Source: Arenibacter antarcticus | GTDB taxonomy: Bacteria > Bacteroidota > Bacteroidia > Flavobacteriales > Flavobacteriaceae | Direction: 5' to 3' | DNA: 64,000 bases | Assembly: GCF_041320605.1 (NCBI RefSeq) | Contig: NZ_CP166679.1 | Location: 3,210,001-3,274,000, forward strand | Shown here: one piece after another, positions 44,372 through 53,600 of the stretch | Position numbering within the stretch: the first letter of the stretch is position 1 | How the letters are laid out: each line of letters starts with the position of its first letter | Translations under genes and position numbers: made by a program | The notes under the pieces: generated by a model | Database searches by the model: none | The model's input: only the letters and a program-made list of their open reading frames with translations | Told to the model about the DNA's origin: nothing

Positions 44372-45040
44372 ATGGAAATAAAAGAGATTAACATAAAGGA
44401 TATCGCGCAATTTTGTATAGAAAATGTATTTAGGACAAAAACCAATAAGCCGGGTTTTGTCCATCTAGATTTTGGGAAAAATATAGATTCCTATCAACTT
44501 AGGACCATTATGGTAGCCCTAAAAAAAGAACTATCAAAATTCACACTTGAACAATTCAATAAAAAATTATCCTATCATTGGCTTGTCCGTTTTAACCAAC
44601 AAGTTGATACCCCCTATCATTTAGATAATGCTGGAGACCAATCATTTTTGATGTTAGGATACGAACCTAGTGAAATAAAAAGTGAGTTGTACTTAGCAGA
44701 TTATGTGAAGTATGCAAATGATAGTGCTACTGCTCCCAAAGATTATCTTAAAAAGTTTACTCCAATATTTGAAGACGGGGAATCATTACTTGAACCTTAT
44801 ACTACCAAGGTAAAACCATTTAAAAACGATACCTACAAAATTGTTTTGATCAATAATAGCAAGCCAATGTCTGGACAAGAAACGCTAGGTGTCTTTCATA
44901 AAGCACGGATTTTTGAACCGGACTTAAACAAGGATAGGATAGTTAACTCGATGCTCATAAATTTGGTGCCTGAGGATGAAGTCAATGAAGAAGGAAGAAA
45001 CGAAGAGGAATTTTTAATCACTGACGTTATAAGTAAATAG
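44372..45040 (+). CDS. Hypothetical protein with possible 2OG-Fe(II) dioxygenase signature
   Basis: The 222-residue cytoplasmic protein contains YHLDNAGDQSFLMLGYEP (H83, D85) and later LGVFHKARIF (H176, R179). The HxD...H pattern within a likely beta-rich region is compatible with an iron-binding jelly roll, but the spacing and lack of other motifs leave this open. It follows the DUF6503-like gene by 18 bp. No family name can be given with confidence. Confidence 0.6.
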   Translation: MEIKEINIKDIAQFCIENVFRTKTNKPGFVHLDFGKNIDSYQLRTIMVALKKELSKFTLEQFNKKLSYHWLVRFNQQVDTPYHLDNAGDQSFLMLGYEPSEIKSELYLADYVKYANDSATAPKDYLKKFTPIFEDGESLLEPYTTKVKPFKNDTYKIVLINNSKPMSGQETLGVFHKARIFEPDLNKDRIVNSMLINLVPEDEVNEEGRNEEEFLITDVISK

Positions 45041-45186
45041 GATATCATTACTACCCGTATACAAAAAGTAATAGCAGCAGCAAGTAAGGCTTTCCCCTAT
45101 AGAATTGGCAGAAGAATTCTTAGGCATTCCGCTGCCATCACCTCCAACACTTTTCTATTTGTAGGATTTTAATCGAAACTATATAA
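45041..45186. other. Short gap with possible gene scrap
   Basis: The plus strand shows start-less frames such as LAEEFLGIPLPSPPTLFYL followed by a stop near 45163. It may be the tail of a lost gene. Evidence is weak. Confidence 0.25.
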
Positions 45187-45498
45187 TCAATTTTGACAAT
45201 CGTTTAAACCCCATTGATCTAAACTTCTTAATATTTTCTCAAGTGATTTTCCCCTGTCGCTTAGTGTGTATTCCACTTTAGGAGGAACTACGGGGAAAAT
45301 TTTTCTAGAAATAAGACCATCTTTTTCTAACTCTCTTACAGTTTGGGTAAACATTTTATTTGATATGCCAGGAATTTTCTTTTGCAATATTCCTGAACGC
45401 ATACTGCCTTCCAATAAATGAAATAGAATTAAAGGCTTCCATTTTGTTCCTATTAAATTCATCGTGTAATTTAATGGACAGGTACTATTTTTTTTCAA
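45187..45498 (-). CDS. HxlR family transcriptional regulator
   Basis: This 103-residue winged-helix protein starts with the HxlR signature CPLNYTMNLIGTKWKPLILFH and contains FTQTVRELEKDGLISR. The N-terminal Cys can sense electrophiles or redox in this family. It is divergent from the VOC gene, which it probably regulates through the 120-bp spacer. Confidence 0.9.
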   Translation of the reverse strand: MKKNSTCPLNYTMNLIGTKWKPLILFHLLEGSMRSGILQKKIPGISNKMFTQTVRELEKDGLISRKIFPVVPPKVEYTLSDRGKSLEKILRSLDQWGLNDCQN

Positions 45499-45538
45499 AA
45501 TTATAATTATATAGTATTGATAATCATCTTTATACTCG

Positions 45539-45575
45539 TTTGGGTAACTATGCCACTTTTTGGTAAGTTATTGCC
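45539..45575. promoter_or_regulatory. Possible HxlR operator
   Basis: Two related blocks, TTTGGGTAACTATGCC (45539-45554) and TTTTGGTAAGTTATTGCC (about 45557-45575), stand as imperfect direct repeats in the spacer between hxlR and the VOC gene. Operator function is inferred. Confidence 0.35.
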
Positions 45576-45619
45576 TATACCGCAAATATAAATTAATTTC
45601 GCATTCTAAATTAATTCGT

Positions 45620-46132
45620 ATGTCTACAAGTAAAAATTATCCAAAATCATTTTCACATATTGGAATTACAGTGCCTAATATAAAGGAAGCTGTAAAGTTC
45701 TATTCAGAAGTTATGGGTTGGTATATAATTATGGAACCATCCACAGTGAAAAAAGAAAAGGAAACTGCTATTGGTCAGATGTGCATTGACGTTTTCGGAA
45801 ATGATTGGAACGAATTTGAAATTGCTCATTTAGCAACTTCAGACGGAATTGGAATTGAATTATTTTCTTTTCCACACGGTATTAAAGAAGCCCCTGAATT
45901 TAATCCATTCAATACAGGTCTTTTTCATTTTTGTATACAAGACCCAAATATTGAAGAACTCATTGATAAAATTGTGTCCTACGGAGGAAAACAAAGAATG
46001 CCTATTAGGGAATATTACCCAAATGATAAGCCTTTTAAAATGTGCTATGTGGAAGATCCCTTCGGAATTGTTTTCGAGATCTACACGCATAGTTATGAAT
46101 TGACCTATTCTTCGGGGGCTTATTCAAAGTAA
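45620..46132 (+). CDS. VOC family (glyoxalase/dioxygenase superfamily) protein
   Basis: I use the ATG at 45620 (MSTSKNYPKSFSHIGIT); the frame to 45560 lacks a good start. The 170-residue protein has paired beta-alpha-beta-beta-beta units with metal-site candidates: His in FSHIGITVPNI, His in GLFHFCIQDP and Glu in IVFEIYTHSYE. It is likely a detoxification enzyme under HxlR control. Confidence 0.85.
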   Translation: MSTSKNYPKSFSHIGITVPNIKEAVKFYSEVMGWYIIMEPSTVKKEKETAIGQMCIDVFGNDWNEFEIAHLATSDGIGIELFSFPHGIKEAPEFNPFNTGLFHFCIQDPNIEELIDKIVSYGGKQRMPIREYYPNDKPFKMCYVEDPFGIVFEIYTHSYELTYSSGAYSK

Positions 46133-46143
46133 AACTCAGTGAG

Positions 46144-46166
46144 TAGCATTCTCATAAGAGATGCTA
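46144..46166. terminator. Hairpin between VOC and SRAP genes
   Basis: TAGCAT.CTC pairs with GAGATGCTA around an ATAA loop between two convergent genes. No long U run. Confidence 0.35.
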
Positions 46167-46178
46167 TTATCCTAACAA

Positions 46179-46922
46179 TCAATATTCAATCTCCAATTCT
46201 CTGTAAGGCACCTCGTCTATAATATCGGGTCTGTTAGAATCTACCTTGGGACTGTATAGATCCTTACTGATGGGGTAGGCATGGAGTACGGCATCGTCCA
46301 TATCCTCATGCATTACGCTTAGAATGTCATTCTGAGAAAGATCAGAACTCAACCAAACCTCCACATCCTCATCATTTAAGATTACAGGTCTTCTATTTTT
46401 GGTATTGTGTATTTTTTTAAAGAGGGGAGTAGCCTCTTTGGTAAGAATGGTAAAGGTGTTAAATCCGTCCCTTGTCGTGGTGTAGAGTCCGGCCAAACTA
46501 ATTAGGGTCTTGTTCTTTCGTTCGAAGTAAAATGGAATCTTAAAATTTTTTGGAGCGGTATGGGGTTCAAAGAATCCATCAACTGGAATGATACAGCGTT
46601 TGGTAAAGGCACTGTTCTTATAGATATAATGATCAAAGAGTTTTTCAGACCGTGCATTTAATCCCGCTCCAAACCTTGCGGCCTCCTTATAATAATTTTG
46701 ATAATCGGCGCCCATGTCGGTAGGGGGCATAATACCCCACATAGAAGGGGTAATATGCTTGCTGCTTTCTTGGGGGATAATCCACATTAGGGGATGGGCC
46801 CAACCATTGGCATGATGATATACCAAATTATTGTTAACAGCTGTTTTGCCAATCAACTTGGAGACATTATAGAATTTTTGCAGTTCTTTTACGGAGGAAG
46901 TTACCCTAGTGCCAAAACACAT
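46179..46922 (-). CDS. SOS response-associated peptidase (SRAP/HMCES/YedK)
   Basis: The start must be the ATG at 46922, because Cys2 is the catalytic nucleophile (MCFGTRVTSS); the frame upstream to 46979 would bury it. The 247-residue enzyme crosslinks to abasic sites in single-stranded DNA and protects them. Other family motifs are present: VDGFFEPH with the catalytic Glu, LAGLYTT, and NTKNRRPVIL close to the expected active-site His. It is divergent from a small hypothetical gene. Confidence 0.92.
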   Translation of the reverse strand: MCFGTRVTSSVKELQKFYNVSKLIGKTAVNNNLVYHHANGWAHPLMWIIPQESSKHITPSMWGIMPPTDMGADYQNYYKEAARFGAGLNARSEKLFDHYIYKNSAFTKRCIIPVDGFFEPHTAPKNFKIPFYFERKNKTLISLAGLYTTTRDGFNTFTILTKEATPLFKKIHNTKNRRPVILNDEDVEVWLSSDLSQNDILSVMHEDMDDAVLHAYPISKDLYSPKVDSNRPDIIDEVPYRELEIEY

Positions 46923-46987
46923 AACAATAGTTTTTGTCGAATTTAAGAATTTAACTTTTATAGGGAACACCCAAGACATAAAATCAG

Positions 46988-46995
46988 TAATTTTG
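46988..46995 (+). promoter_or_regulatory. -7 box candidate for the gene at 47029
   Basis: TAATTTTG is an exact TAnnTTTG match about 33 bases before the ATG. No good -33 element is seen. Confidence 0.35.
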
Positions 46996-47028
46996 GAAAA
47001 TATCCATAAATAAGGATTATATCCAAAA

Positions 47029-47286
47029 ATGAAGAATATTGTATACCGAAATCATGATCGCTATGCCATAAAGCGACTCCTTATGGAAATAGGGGCACAT
47101 CAATTGACCAAGGAATGTGAGCAGATGCGTCTACCATTCCCAAAAAGGTTGGGTCTGTTCTATATAGAGAGCACAGATGCCTGTGTTTATCTGGTATATA
47201 AATACTATGAAGGCGAAAGAAAAGTAATGAAATTAGATCGGTACGAGCTTCCCGAAGCAGGGTGGGAAAGGGTAATCCTAGAATAA
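47029..47286 (+). CDS. Small hypothetical cytoplasmic protein
   Basis: The 85-residue basic protein (HDRYAIKRLLMEIGAHQLTK at the start; LGLFYIESTDACVYLVYKYY later) has an alpha plus beta look. No known motif. It is divergent from the SRAP gene and ends before a strong terminator. Confidence 0.6.
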   Translation: MKNIVYRNHDRYAIKRLLMEIGAHQLTKECEQMRLPFPKRLGLFYIESTDACVYLVYKYYEGERKVMKLDRYELPEAGWERVILE

Positions 47287-47656
47287 TAAAAGCCTATTAA
47301 ATGGTCCGTTTCCAATGGAGCTTTTAGAGAAAATAGCGCAGAAATATTGTAAAAAAAAAGGGCGCTCCCGAAATTGCACGCCCTCTTTTTGCTTCTTTCA
47401 TTATTCACTGTAAAACAGCAAACTATGACCTACAAAACTATCTAACAAAAAGAGACCCTGAAAACTTTTAACGCTTCCGATTCATTTTTTAACATTCCAT
47501 TGGTGGGGACTAATTCTGAGTATGTATTAATCACCTGATAATCAAGGGTTAGTAGATTTTGATCGTTTTTACAATATCTGCTTGATGCTGTAATGGCGTA
47601 CCCTTGGAAGATGTGAAAAAAAATTCACCAAATTATGTTAGCATCACTCTTGAGCT
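47287..47656. other. Intergenic region with terminator
   Basis: This 370-bp gap lies between convergent genes. It contains the terminator at 47351-47390 and no recognisable gene. Confidence 0.5.
47351..47390. terminator. Bidirectional rho-independent terminator
   Basis: AGGGCG (47359-47364) pairs with CGCCCT (47379-47384), with an A run before and CTTTTT after. It can serve both convergent genes. Confidence 0.7.
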
Positions 47657-48901
47657 TCAGAAACTTTCCAGCATTATATATGCCGTCTTAATTCGTGTTA
47701 CTTCGTCCGTTACGTCGGTCCAAGCAAAATGTACTTTATTTTTTACCAGACCCATTTGAGGAAAACCGGATCTTCTGGAAGCACCCAAACTGTCAACTAC
47801 TATAGGTGCCGATATTTTACCAGATTTAGTTACCTTCATCGCCAACAACCGGGCATCATTTTTAGTAGCTTCCATCCAGCTTACAATGGCATTGTCGGTA
47901 TCGACCATTACTATATCTACCCTACCTAGAGGGCCTTGATCACTTATCAGTATAGGTGCATCAAAATGCGCTCCGCCATCGGAAGAAAAAGCTATTTTTA
48001 CCTTAGGTTCGTTATTTGCCGCTGTAAACCAAGTTACGCCAAGTACATTGCCCATTACATCCGCTTTGGGACCATTAACAGGACATCCCTTAATTTTCCA
48101 TCCGTCATCATAAATAGATTCAGGGGAAGTCCATTCTCCATTTACCATTCGTGTGATGGAAATATCCCTTATTTCATCATCGGACCTATCCCTATAGAGT
48201 ACCACTGGGCCATTATTAGTTATGGCAGCGGTCGTCTGGCAGCAATCGCAACTGCGATCGTCCAACATAACCTCATGGCTTACCGTACCATCGGGAGCTA
48301 CTTCAGCGGCTCTTAGGCTCATAGCTCCTCCATGTTCATTTCCGTGCCCAGCTCCCCCAGTATTCCTACCATCTAGCCAAGTAATAAAAAATGAACTTTC
48401 CCTGTAGGGCATTGCGGTAACAAAACCGTGTTCGGACTCGGTGCCATCGGTGTGTAAGGGTAGGTCCCTGCTCCATTGCAATTCTCCTTTTGGTAGCACG
48501 TTCATTTTAATATCATAGGAATATGTACCCTTGGTCGACTTCTTTAAAATATGCGATAATAAATTCCCGTTGCTTTCTGTAATCATAGGGAAATCGGCCC
48601 AATTTACAAACCAATCTGCGCCCTGGATTATTTCTTTTGGCTGCTGCCAAACGCCATCGATGAGGTGGGAATAATTTAATCGTGCCATAGAGTCATTAAC
48701 CTTGTCTACCCAGGATAGAATTGCCTTGTCCTTGTCCGTAAATAAAGAGGGTAAAGAACTTTCCGTACCCGCCGGAGAAGTAATGTAATGTACCAATTCC
48801 TTTTTCTCCGCTGTAGGTTGCTTTATTTTCTTATCACCGAAGTTGCAAGAAGCAGATAGAATAATTAGGGCTAGGAAAGTAGTTAATTTAGTACAGCACA
48901 T
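47657..48901 (-). CDS. Beta-propeller lipoprotein, exo-sialidase-like fold
   Basis: This is a 414-residue protein with a lipoprotein signal (LIILSASC, Cys at 19) and repeated beta-propeller blades with Asp-box-like turns (SSDGGAHF; LAWDGR-type TWLDGR). It carries an unusual Cys cluster RSCDCCQTTA near residue 220. The catalytic residues of sialidases are not evident, so the name describes the fold only. It begins directly after the TlpA-like gene stop, so the two are coupled. Confidence 0.7.
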   Translation of the reverse strand: MCCTKLTTFLALIILSASCNFGDKKIKQPTAEKKELVHYITSPAGTESSLPSLFTDKDKAILSWVDKVNDSMARLNYSHLIDGVWQQPKEIIQGADWFVNWADFPMITESNGNLLSHILKKSTKGTYSYDIKMNVLPKGELQWSRDLPLHTDGTESEHGFVTAMPYRESSFFITWLDGRNTGGAGHGNEHGGAMSLRAAEVAPDGTVSHEVMLDDRSCDCCQTTAAITNNGPVVLYRDRSDDEIRDISITRMVNGEWTSPESIYDDGWKIKGCPVNGPKADVMGNVLGVTWFTAANNEPKVKIAFSSDGGAHFDAPILISDQGPLGRVDIVMVDTDNAIVSWMEATKNDARLLAMKVTKSGKISAPIVVDSLGASRRSGFPQMGLVKNKVHFAWTDVTDEVTRIKTAYIMLESF

Positions 48902-49420
48902 TTATTGGACACTTTTTAGTTTGGTAATGATTGGTTCCGAATCCCATTCTACGGCTCCGGTTATTTCATCTACTTTTTCCCCTTTTTTATTGTATATAAA
49001 AGTGGTGGGTAGGGCGTAGATATTTAACTGGGAAAGCGCAGCGGTAGTCCTGATGAAATTAAAATCGTAATCGTTTTTATCTTTGAAATCACTTATTTTT
49101 TTGACCGATTGATCGGATACAAGAAGGAATATATAGTTCTCCTTTTCCAAAATGGCCTTGGACCTTAATAATGACGGCATTTCCTCTAAACAAGGTCTGC
49201 ACCAAGTAGCCCAAAAGTTGAGTAGTATATTCTTTCCTTTATAATCGGATAACGATATGGGATTGCCTTCTAAATCTTCATAAAGTGAAGTAGGGGTAGA
49301 AGCTTCTAAAGTAACCGTAGTAGTAGTAGTAGGTTTTAGATTTTTACTCTGTTTTGGTGACTGCTTGCACGAAGTGGCAAACATAATACTGATCATTAAA
49401 AAATAAACGGTTTTTTTCAT
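48902..49420 (-). CDS. TlpA-like thiol:disulfide oxidoreductase lipoprotein
   Basis: I use the ATG at 49420, which gives a proper lipoprotein signal (MKKTVYFLMISIMFATSC, Cys at 18). The 172-residue product has a thioredoxin fold with WATWCRPC (C74, C77). It is adjacent to the Cys-rich propeller lipoprotein gene, for which it may form or isomerise disulfides; that pairing is inferred. Confidence 0.88.
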   Translation of the reverse strand: MKKTVYFLMISIMFATSCKQSPKQSKNLKPTTTTTVTLEASTPTSLYEDLEGNPISLSDYKGKNILLNFWATWCRPCLEEMPSLLRSKAILEKENYIFLLVSDQSVKKISDFKDKNDYDFNFIRTTAALSQLNIYALPTTFIYNKKGEKVDEITGAVEWDSEPIITKLKSVQ

Positions 49421-49641
49421 CCTTATTCTGAAGTTCTGGAACAATCAAAGTTATGAAAATAAACGTACCAATAATTAAATGCAGGGGATTTAGAATTTAT
49501 GGCTAAATAAAGGTTTTGGAGAACAAGTTAAAGTTCACGCCATTCAACAATAGGTTTTCCGTTATGTTTAATTTGATTGGACTATGGAAAATTCTCAAAT
49601 TGATGATAGTTGATCTATCGAAAACGATTCAATCCTTTAAA

Positions 49642-50640
49642 TTAATAAAACTTACTGTAATTAGATCTTCTTCGTTCTTTGAATCGAGAAATATCGAATA
49701 CCAAAAACAATTCCAACGAATTGGGTATAAATTGTTTGGCTTCTGCCCCAAAAGGCAATCTGTAGTTCAACCCAAACTCAAACGTCTCCAAGGTTAAACT
49801 AGTGGCAAATCCTACTTCCGTAAAGGATACATTCTCCATAAAATTAAAATGTTCATTGATGCCGATACTGAAATTGCCCAAGGTTATATCTTGATAAAAA
49901 TCAAGCCTAGTATTGGGGCCTTGAACGGAAACCGCATTAAAAAGGTAGAGGTAAGAAAATTCAGGTAATTTGGATTGTCCATATTTATTGATGTCTAACT
50001 CGTACCCAAATTGCCCGGAGACAAGCGTATTTAAATTGACGTTGTTTTCGCTTTGTTTTGAGGATATTTTCGGCTGATTTAAATGCTTTAACGAAAGTCC
50101 AAAGAGCATATTAATATCGTTATGCATTAAAATTGAAGCGCCCATATCCAAATAACCAATATTTTCCGACGCCGTAATGGGGTCAATGGTGTTGGCACTG
50201 ATCTGTCCCGTAAATATATTGAGCTGATCCTGAAAGGTAAGGTTGTTAAAATCGTACCTATAGTTGCTATAGCCTGCTGTAATACCTGGATAGAACAGCC
50301 AATCGTTTGGTAGTCTCAATCGGTACATATAGCTAATGGCCGCCGAGGTATAATTAAATCCTTCGCTGTTAAGGTTGTTATTGAACAAATCTACCCCCAA
50401 TTGAAAGTTGTACTCTTCAAAAGCGGTGGATGCAAAAGCATATTTATGCTGAGATTGGGAGCCTTGGTTCTGACTGGCAAATTCTGCCAAGACCCCAACT
50501 CTGGTCTTATCTTTAAAAGCATGAAAACTAGGATTTAAAGAGGCGGGTACCTTACTGAGATTGTGTACAAATTTTTCCTGCGCATAAGTCCCCAGCGAAA
50601 AAACAATAAACAGAAGGGTTAAAAGATTATTTTTTTTCAT
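49642..50640 (-). CDS. PorP/SprF family type IX secretion partner
   Basis: The 332-residue protein has a signal peptide (FIVFSLGTYAQ) and an outer-membrane beta-barrel pattern typical of PorP/SprF (FVHNLSKVPASLNPSFHAF near the N terminus; LELFLVFDISRF near the C terminus). Such proteins sit next to type B CTD adhesins and are needed for their export or surface attachment. It starts 2 bp after the giant adhesin gene, in the same operon. Confidence 0.92.
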   Translation of the reverse strand: MKKNNLLTLLFIVFSLGTYAQEKFVHNLSKVPASLNPSFHAFKDKTRVGVLAEFASQNQGSQSQHKYAFASTAFEEYNFQLGVDLFNNNLNSEGFNYTSAAISYMYRLRLPNDWLFYPGITAGYSNYRYDFNNLTFQDQLNIFTGQISANTIDPITASENIGYLDMGASILMHNDINMLFGLSLKHLNQPKISSKQSENNVNLNTLVSGQFGYELDINKYGQSKLPEFSYLYLFNAVSVQGPNTRLDFYQDITLGNFSIGINEHFNFMENVSFTEVGFATSLTLETFEFGLNYRLPFGAEAKQFIPNSLELFLVFDISRFKERRRSNYSKFY

Positions 50641-50642
50641 CT

Positions 50643-53600
50643 CTATCTTAGTATGGAGGCTTCGCCAGTTTTCGTGATTTGATTATTTTCCTTGGTCGTT
50701 CCAACAAACAAGTATCGGAATGATTTATTTTTATAGGGTTTCCCTGAACTGTAATTACCGTTCCAGCCCCAGTTTACCGGCGTATTGCCAAAATCATAGG
50801 CCACACTGTAGACTAGGCCACCCCACATATCATAGATTTGAAAGGTAAAGGACGATATTCCTGTAAATTCCCCTTGGAAATAATCGTTTATTCCATCTGC
50901 ATTGGCAGAGAATACATTGGGAAACATTACATCATACCCCTTGCCTATCTGTAAGGTCTGCTGTACCGTCTTACTACATCCCTGTTCATTGAATAGGGTT
51001 AGGGTAGTGGTAAACTGACCAGGGTAGTTATACTTGTGAGAAGCTAATAAGCCTTCAATGTTGGGGTCTAGGTCAACAACGGGAGTACCGTCACCAAAAT
51101 CCCAACTAGCCCTAGAAAAGCCTTCACTGATAATGCTGAACCTAATGTCTTCTTTGGCCAATAATAGACCGGTTATTTCATATTCGGCGGAACTGTAGCC
51201 AAAGGCAGGCTCTGGTACTCCAGAACTTATTGGAAGAGTAAACCCACATCCCTGATCGTTTACCACGTTTAGAGAAGAATTCTCAATCGGATTTGCAATT
51301 TGTATGGAATAGGTGTCTGTACTAGTTTTTACAGATGGCATCAATGCATTATCATAATAGAAGCTTAAATCGCCTCCTTGGGTGTTAAAGATCGATACCG
51401 AAATACTTCCCGAGCTACCAAGACATAAGGACTCATCTAAATAGGGTCCGGCCAATAGTTGTAGGGATTCCGTCTTCTTTAAATGGATGATTTCTCGGTA
51501 GTAATAGGAGGGACTAGCATTTGTACATCCACTTATAGTACTGGTTACTGTAAGCCTGTACCTTCCTTCTTCGAGATTATTAAGTTGGGTTATGTTTTGT
51601 CCCAAAGGAGCAAATTGGGGGTTTGGGTTGTTTGTTGTTCCAGCTACCTCTTTTTCCCAAACTATAGAATAAGGTCTTAATCCACCCCTAACAGCGATAG
51701 AAATAGCGCCATCAGTAGTAGAACCACAGCTGACAGGGGTTATGTTCTTGTCTACCACTATAGGGGTATAGGTGGTTCCAAAGGTAAATTGAATTTGTTG
51801 TGAAGTACAATCCTTACTATCGGAAATGGTTAATGTATAGGTTCCCGGTACCGCCGTAAAGCTGGTAATGTCCTGCGCTAAAAAGTTGTTGGGGCCGCTC
51901 CAATCGTATAAGTAATACGAGTTGTTATTGGCATCCAAAAATGGAGTTCCACCCATAACCATATTGGTGTCTAGCACAAAGTCATACTCCACTTCACATG
52001 GGGCCAAGGTATAGTTTTTGGTACCGGCATATGCTAAGGCTTGATAAGCATTAATATTAAAGGTTTGTACCGTACATTGATTAGCATCCGTTACAGTAAT
52101 AACATGGCTATCGCTATTTAGTCCGTTGATGGTAGTTTCCATTGTGGTAAATAATACTGCTGTTCTGTTATCTAATTTATATTGATAGGGAGCAGTACCA
52201 CCCTGAACGGCTACGGTAAAAGACCTTCCCGAATTAGGGTCGAAACAACTTGCGCTTTGAGTATCTACTTTGGTAGCACTGAAAACCTCAGGGGCATTTA
52301 TAACAAAAGCTTGACGGATAGTACATGGTGCATTTGGATCACTATTGGTATCGGTTACCACAATCTCATAGGTTCCACCGCCTAGATTGGTAAGGCTGGT
52401 CGTATTGGTGGCATAGCTGGTTCCATTTTTGTACCAGCTTATTTGCAATTGACTGCTTGGGTCAGATTTTAACTGAATATTTATTTCAGCGTTGGTATCC
52501 CCAGCACACTGTAATTGTTCGTTTACCACCTGCATATTACTGAATTCCATTGCTGCTTTGGAAGCAATGTTGGCCGTATAGGTGGTAGAGCATCCAATTT
52601 GGTCAGTAACAGAAAGCACATAGACTCCCGGCGCCAAATTGCTTATATTTTCTGTGGCATAGATATTATTATTGGGCCCTTTCCAGCTAAAATTATAGGG
52701 AGGGAATCCACCAGTTACCGTGGTAGTGCCATTGTTAAAACTTATAGCACCATCATTTTGACCAAAACATGTTGTATTTTTTACCACCACGGAAGCCTGA
52801 TTAAATTGCAAGCCAATGGGCAAAGTAATAGATTCAGATACCGGAATAGAACAAGAAGCATCTTGAACAGTTATAGTATAATTTGCACCTCCAGTTAGGT
52901 TGGTATAGGTGACCTTCGGGTTGTTGGACGTCTGTACCAAAGTAGTGCCGTTAGGTCTATTCAGTGTAAAGGTAAAGGGAGCATTACCGCCGGTGCTATT
53001 CGCCGTAATTACCGTATTACAAGTATCTCCAATAGTTAAGGTCAGTTCCTCTGGTTCCGACACTAGGAAGGGCAAGGAAGTAGTTGGACAGTTTTCGTTG
53101 TAAACTGTTAATTGATACACTCCTGCAGTTAGGTTGTTAATACTAAGGGTAGTGGCGGAAAAACTGGTATTCCCAATTTTAGTCCACACATAGGTATTTG
53201 CAACCCCGTTCGCTTGGGTCAGAACATTGGATGCGCTTACATTGGAGTCGCTGCCTGTACTAGCATAGATTGTGAAACTGATGCCTTCTACTTTTGCGGT
53301 CAGGATAATTTCATTGAAATTGGTGGTTGCAATTACCGCGCTAAGGTTGGCACCCCTGGCACTGTTAACTTTTTGTGCAAGAGCAGCGGCAACTTCATTA
53401 TTGTTCTGAGGCTGGTTACTACTATTTAAGGTCACCTGATGCTCATAAACAATGCTGTTTATTATCAAACTGTACGTATTGGCTAAAATCGGAGTTCCAA
53501 AAAGTGAAATGGTATTGATTTGTTTTTGGGCAGTATTTCCTCCTGTAATCCTGTTATTTGGAATTACAATGCTACCATCATTTCCACCAAAGCAACTTAC

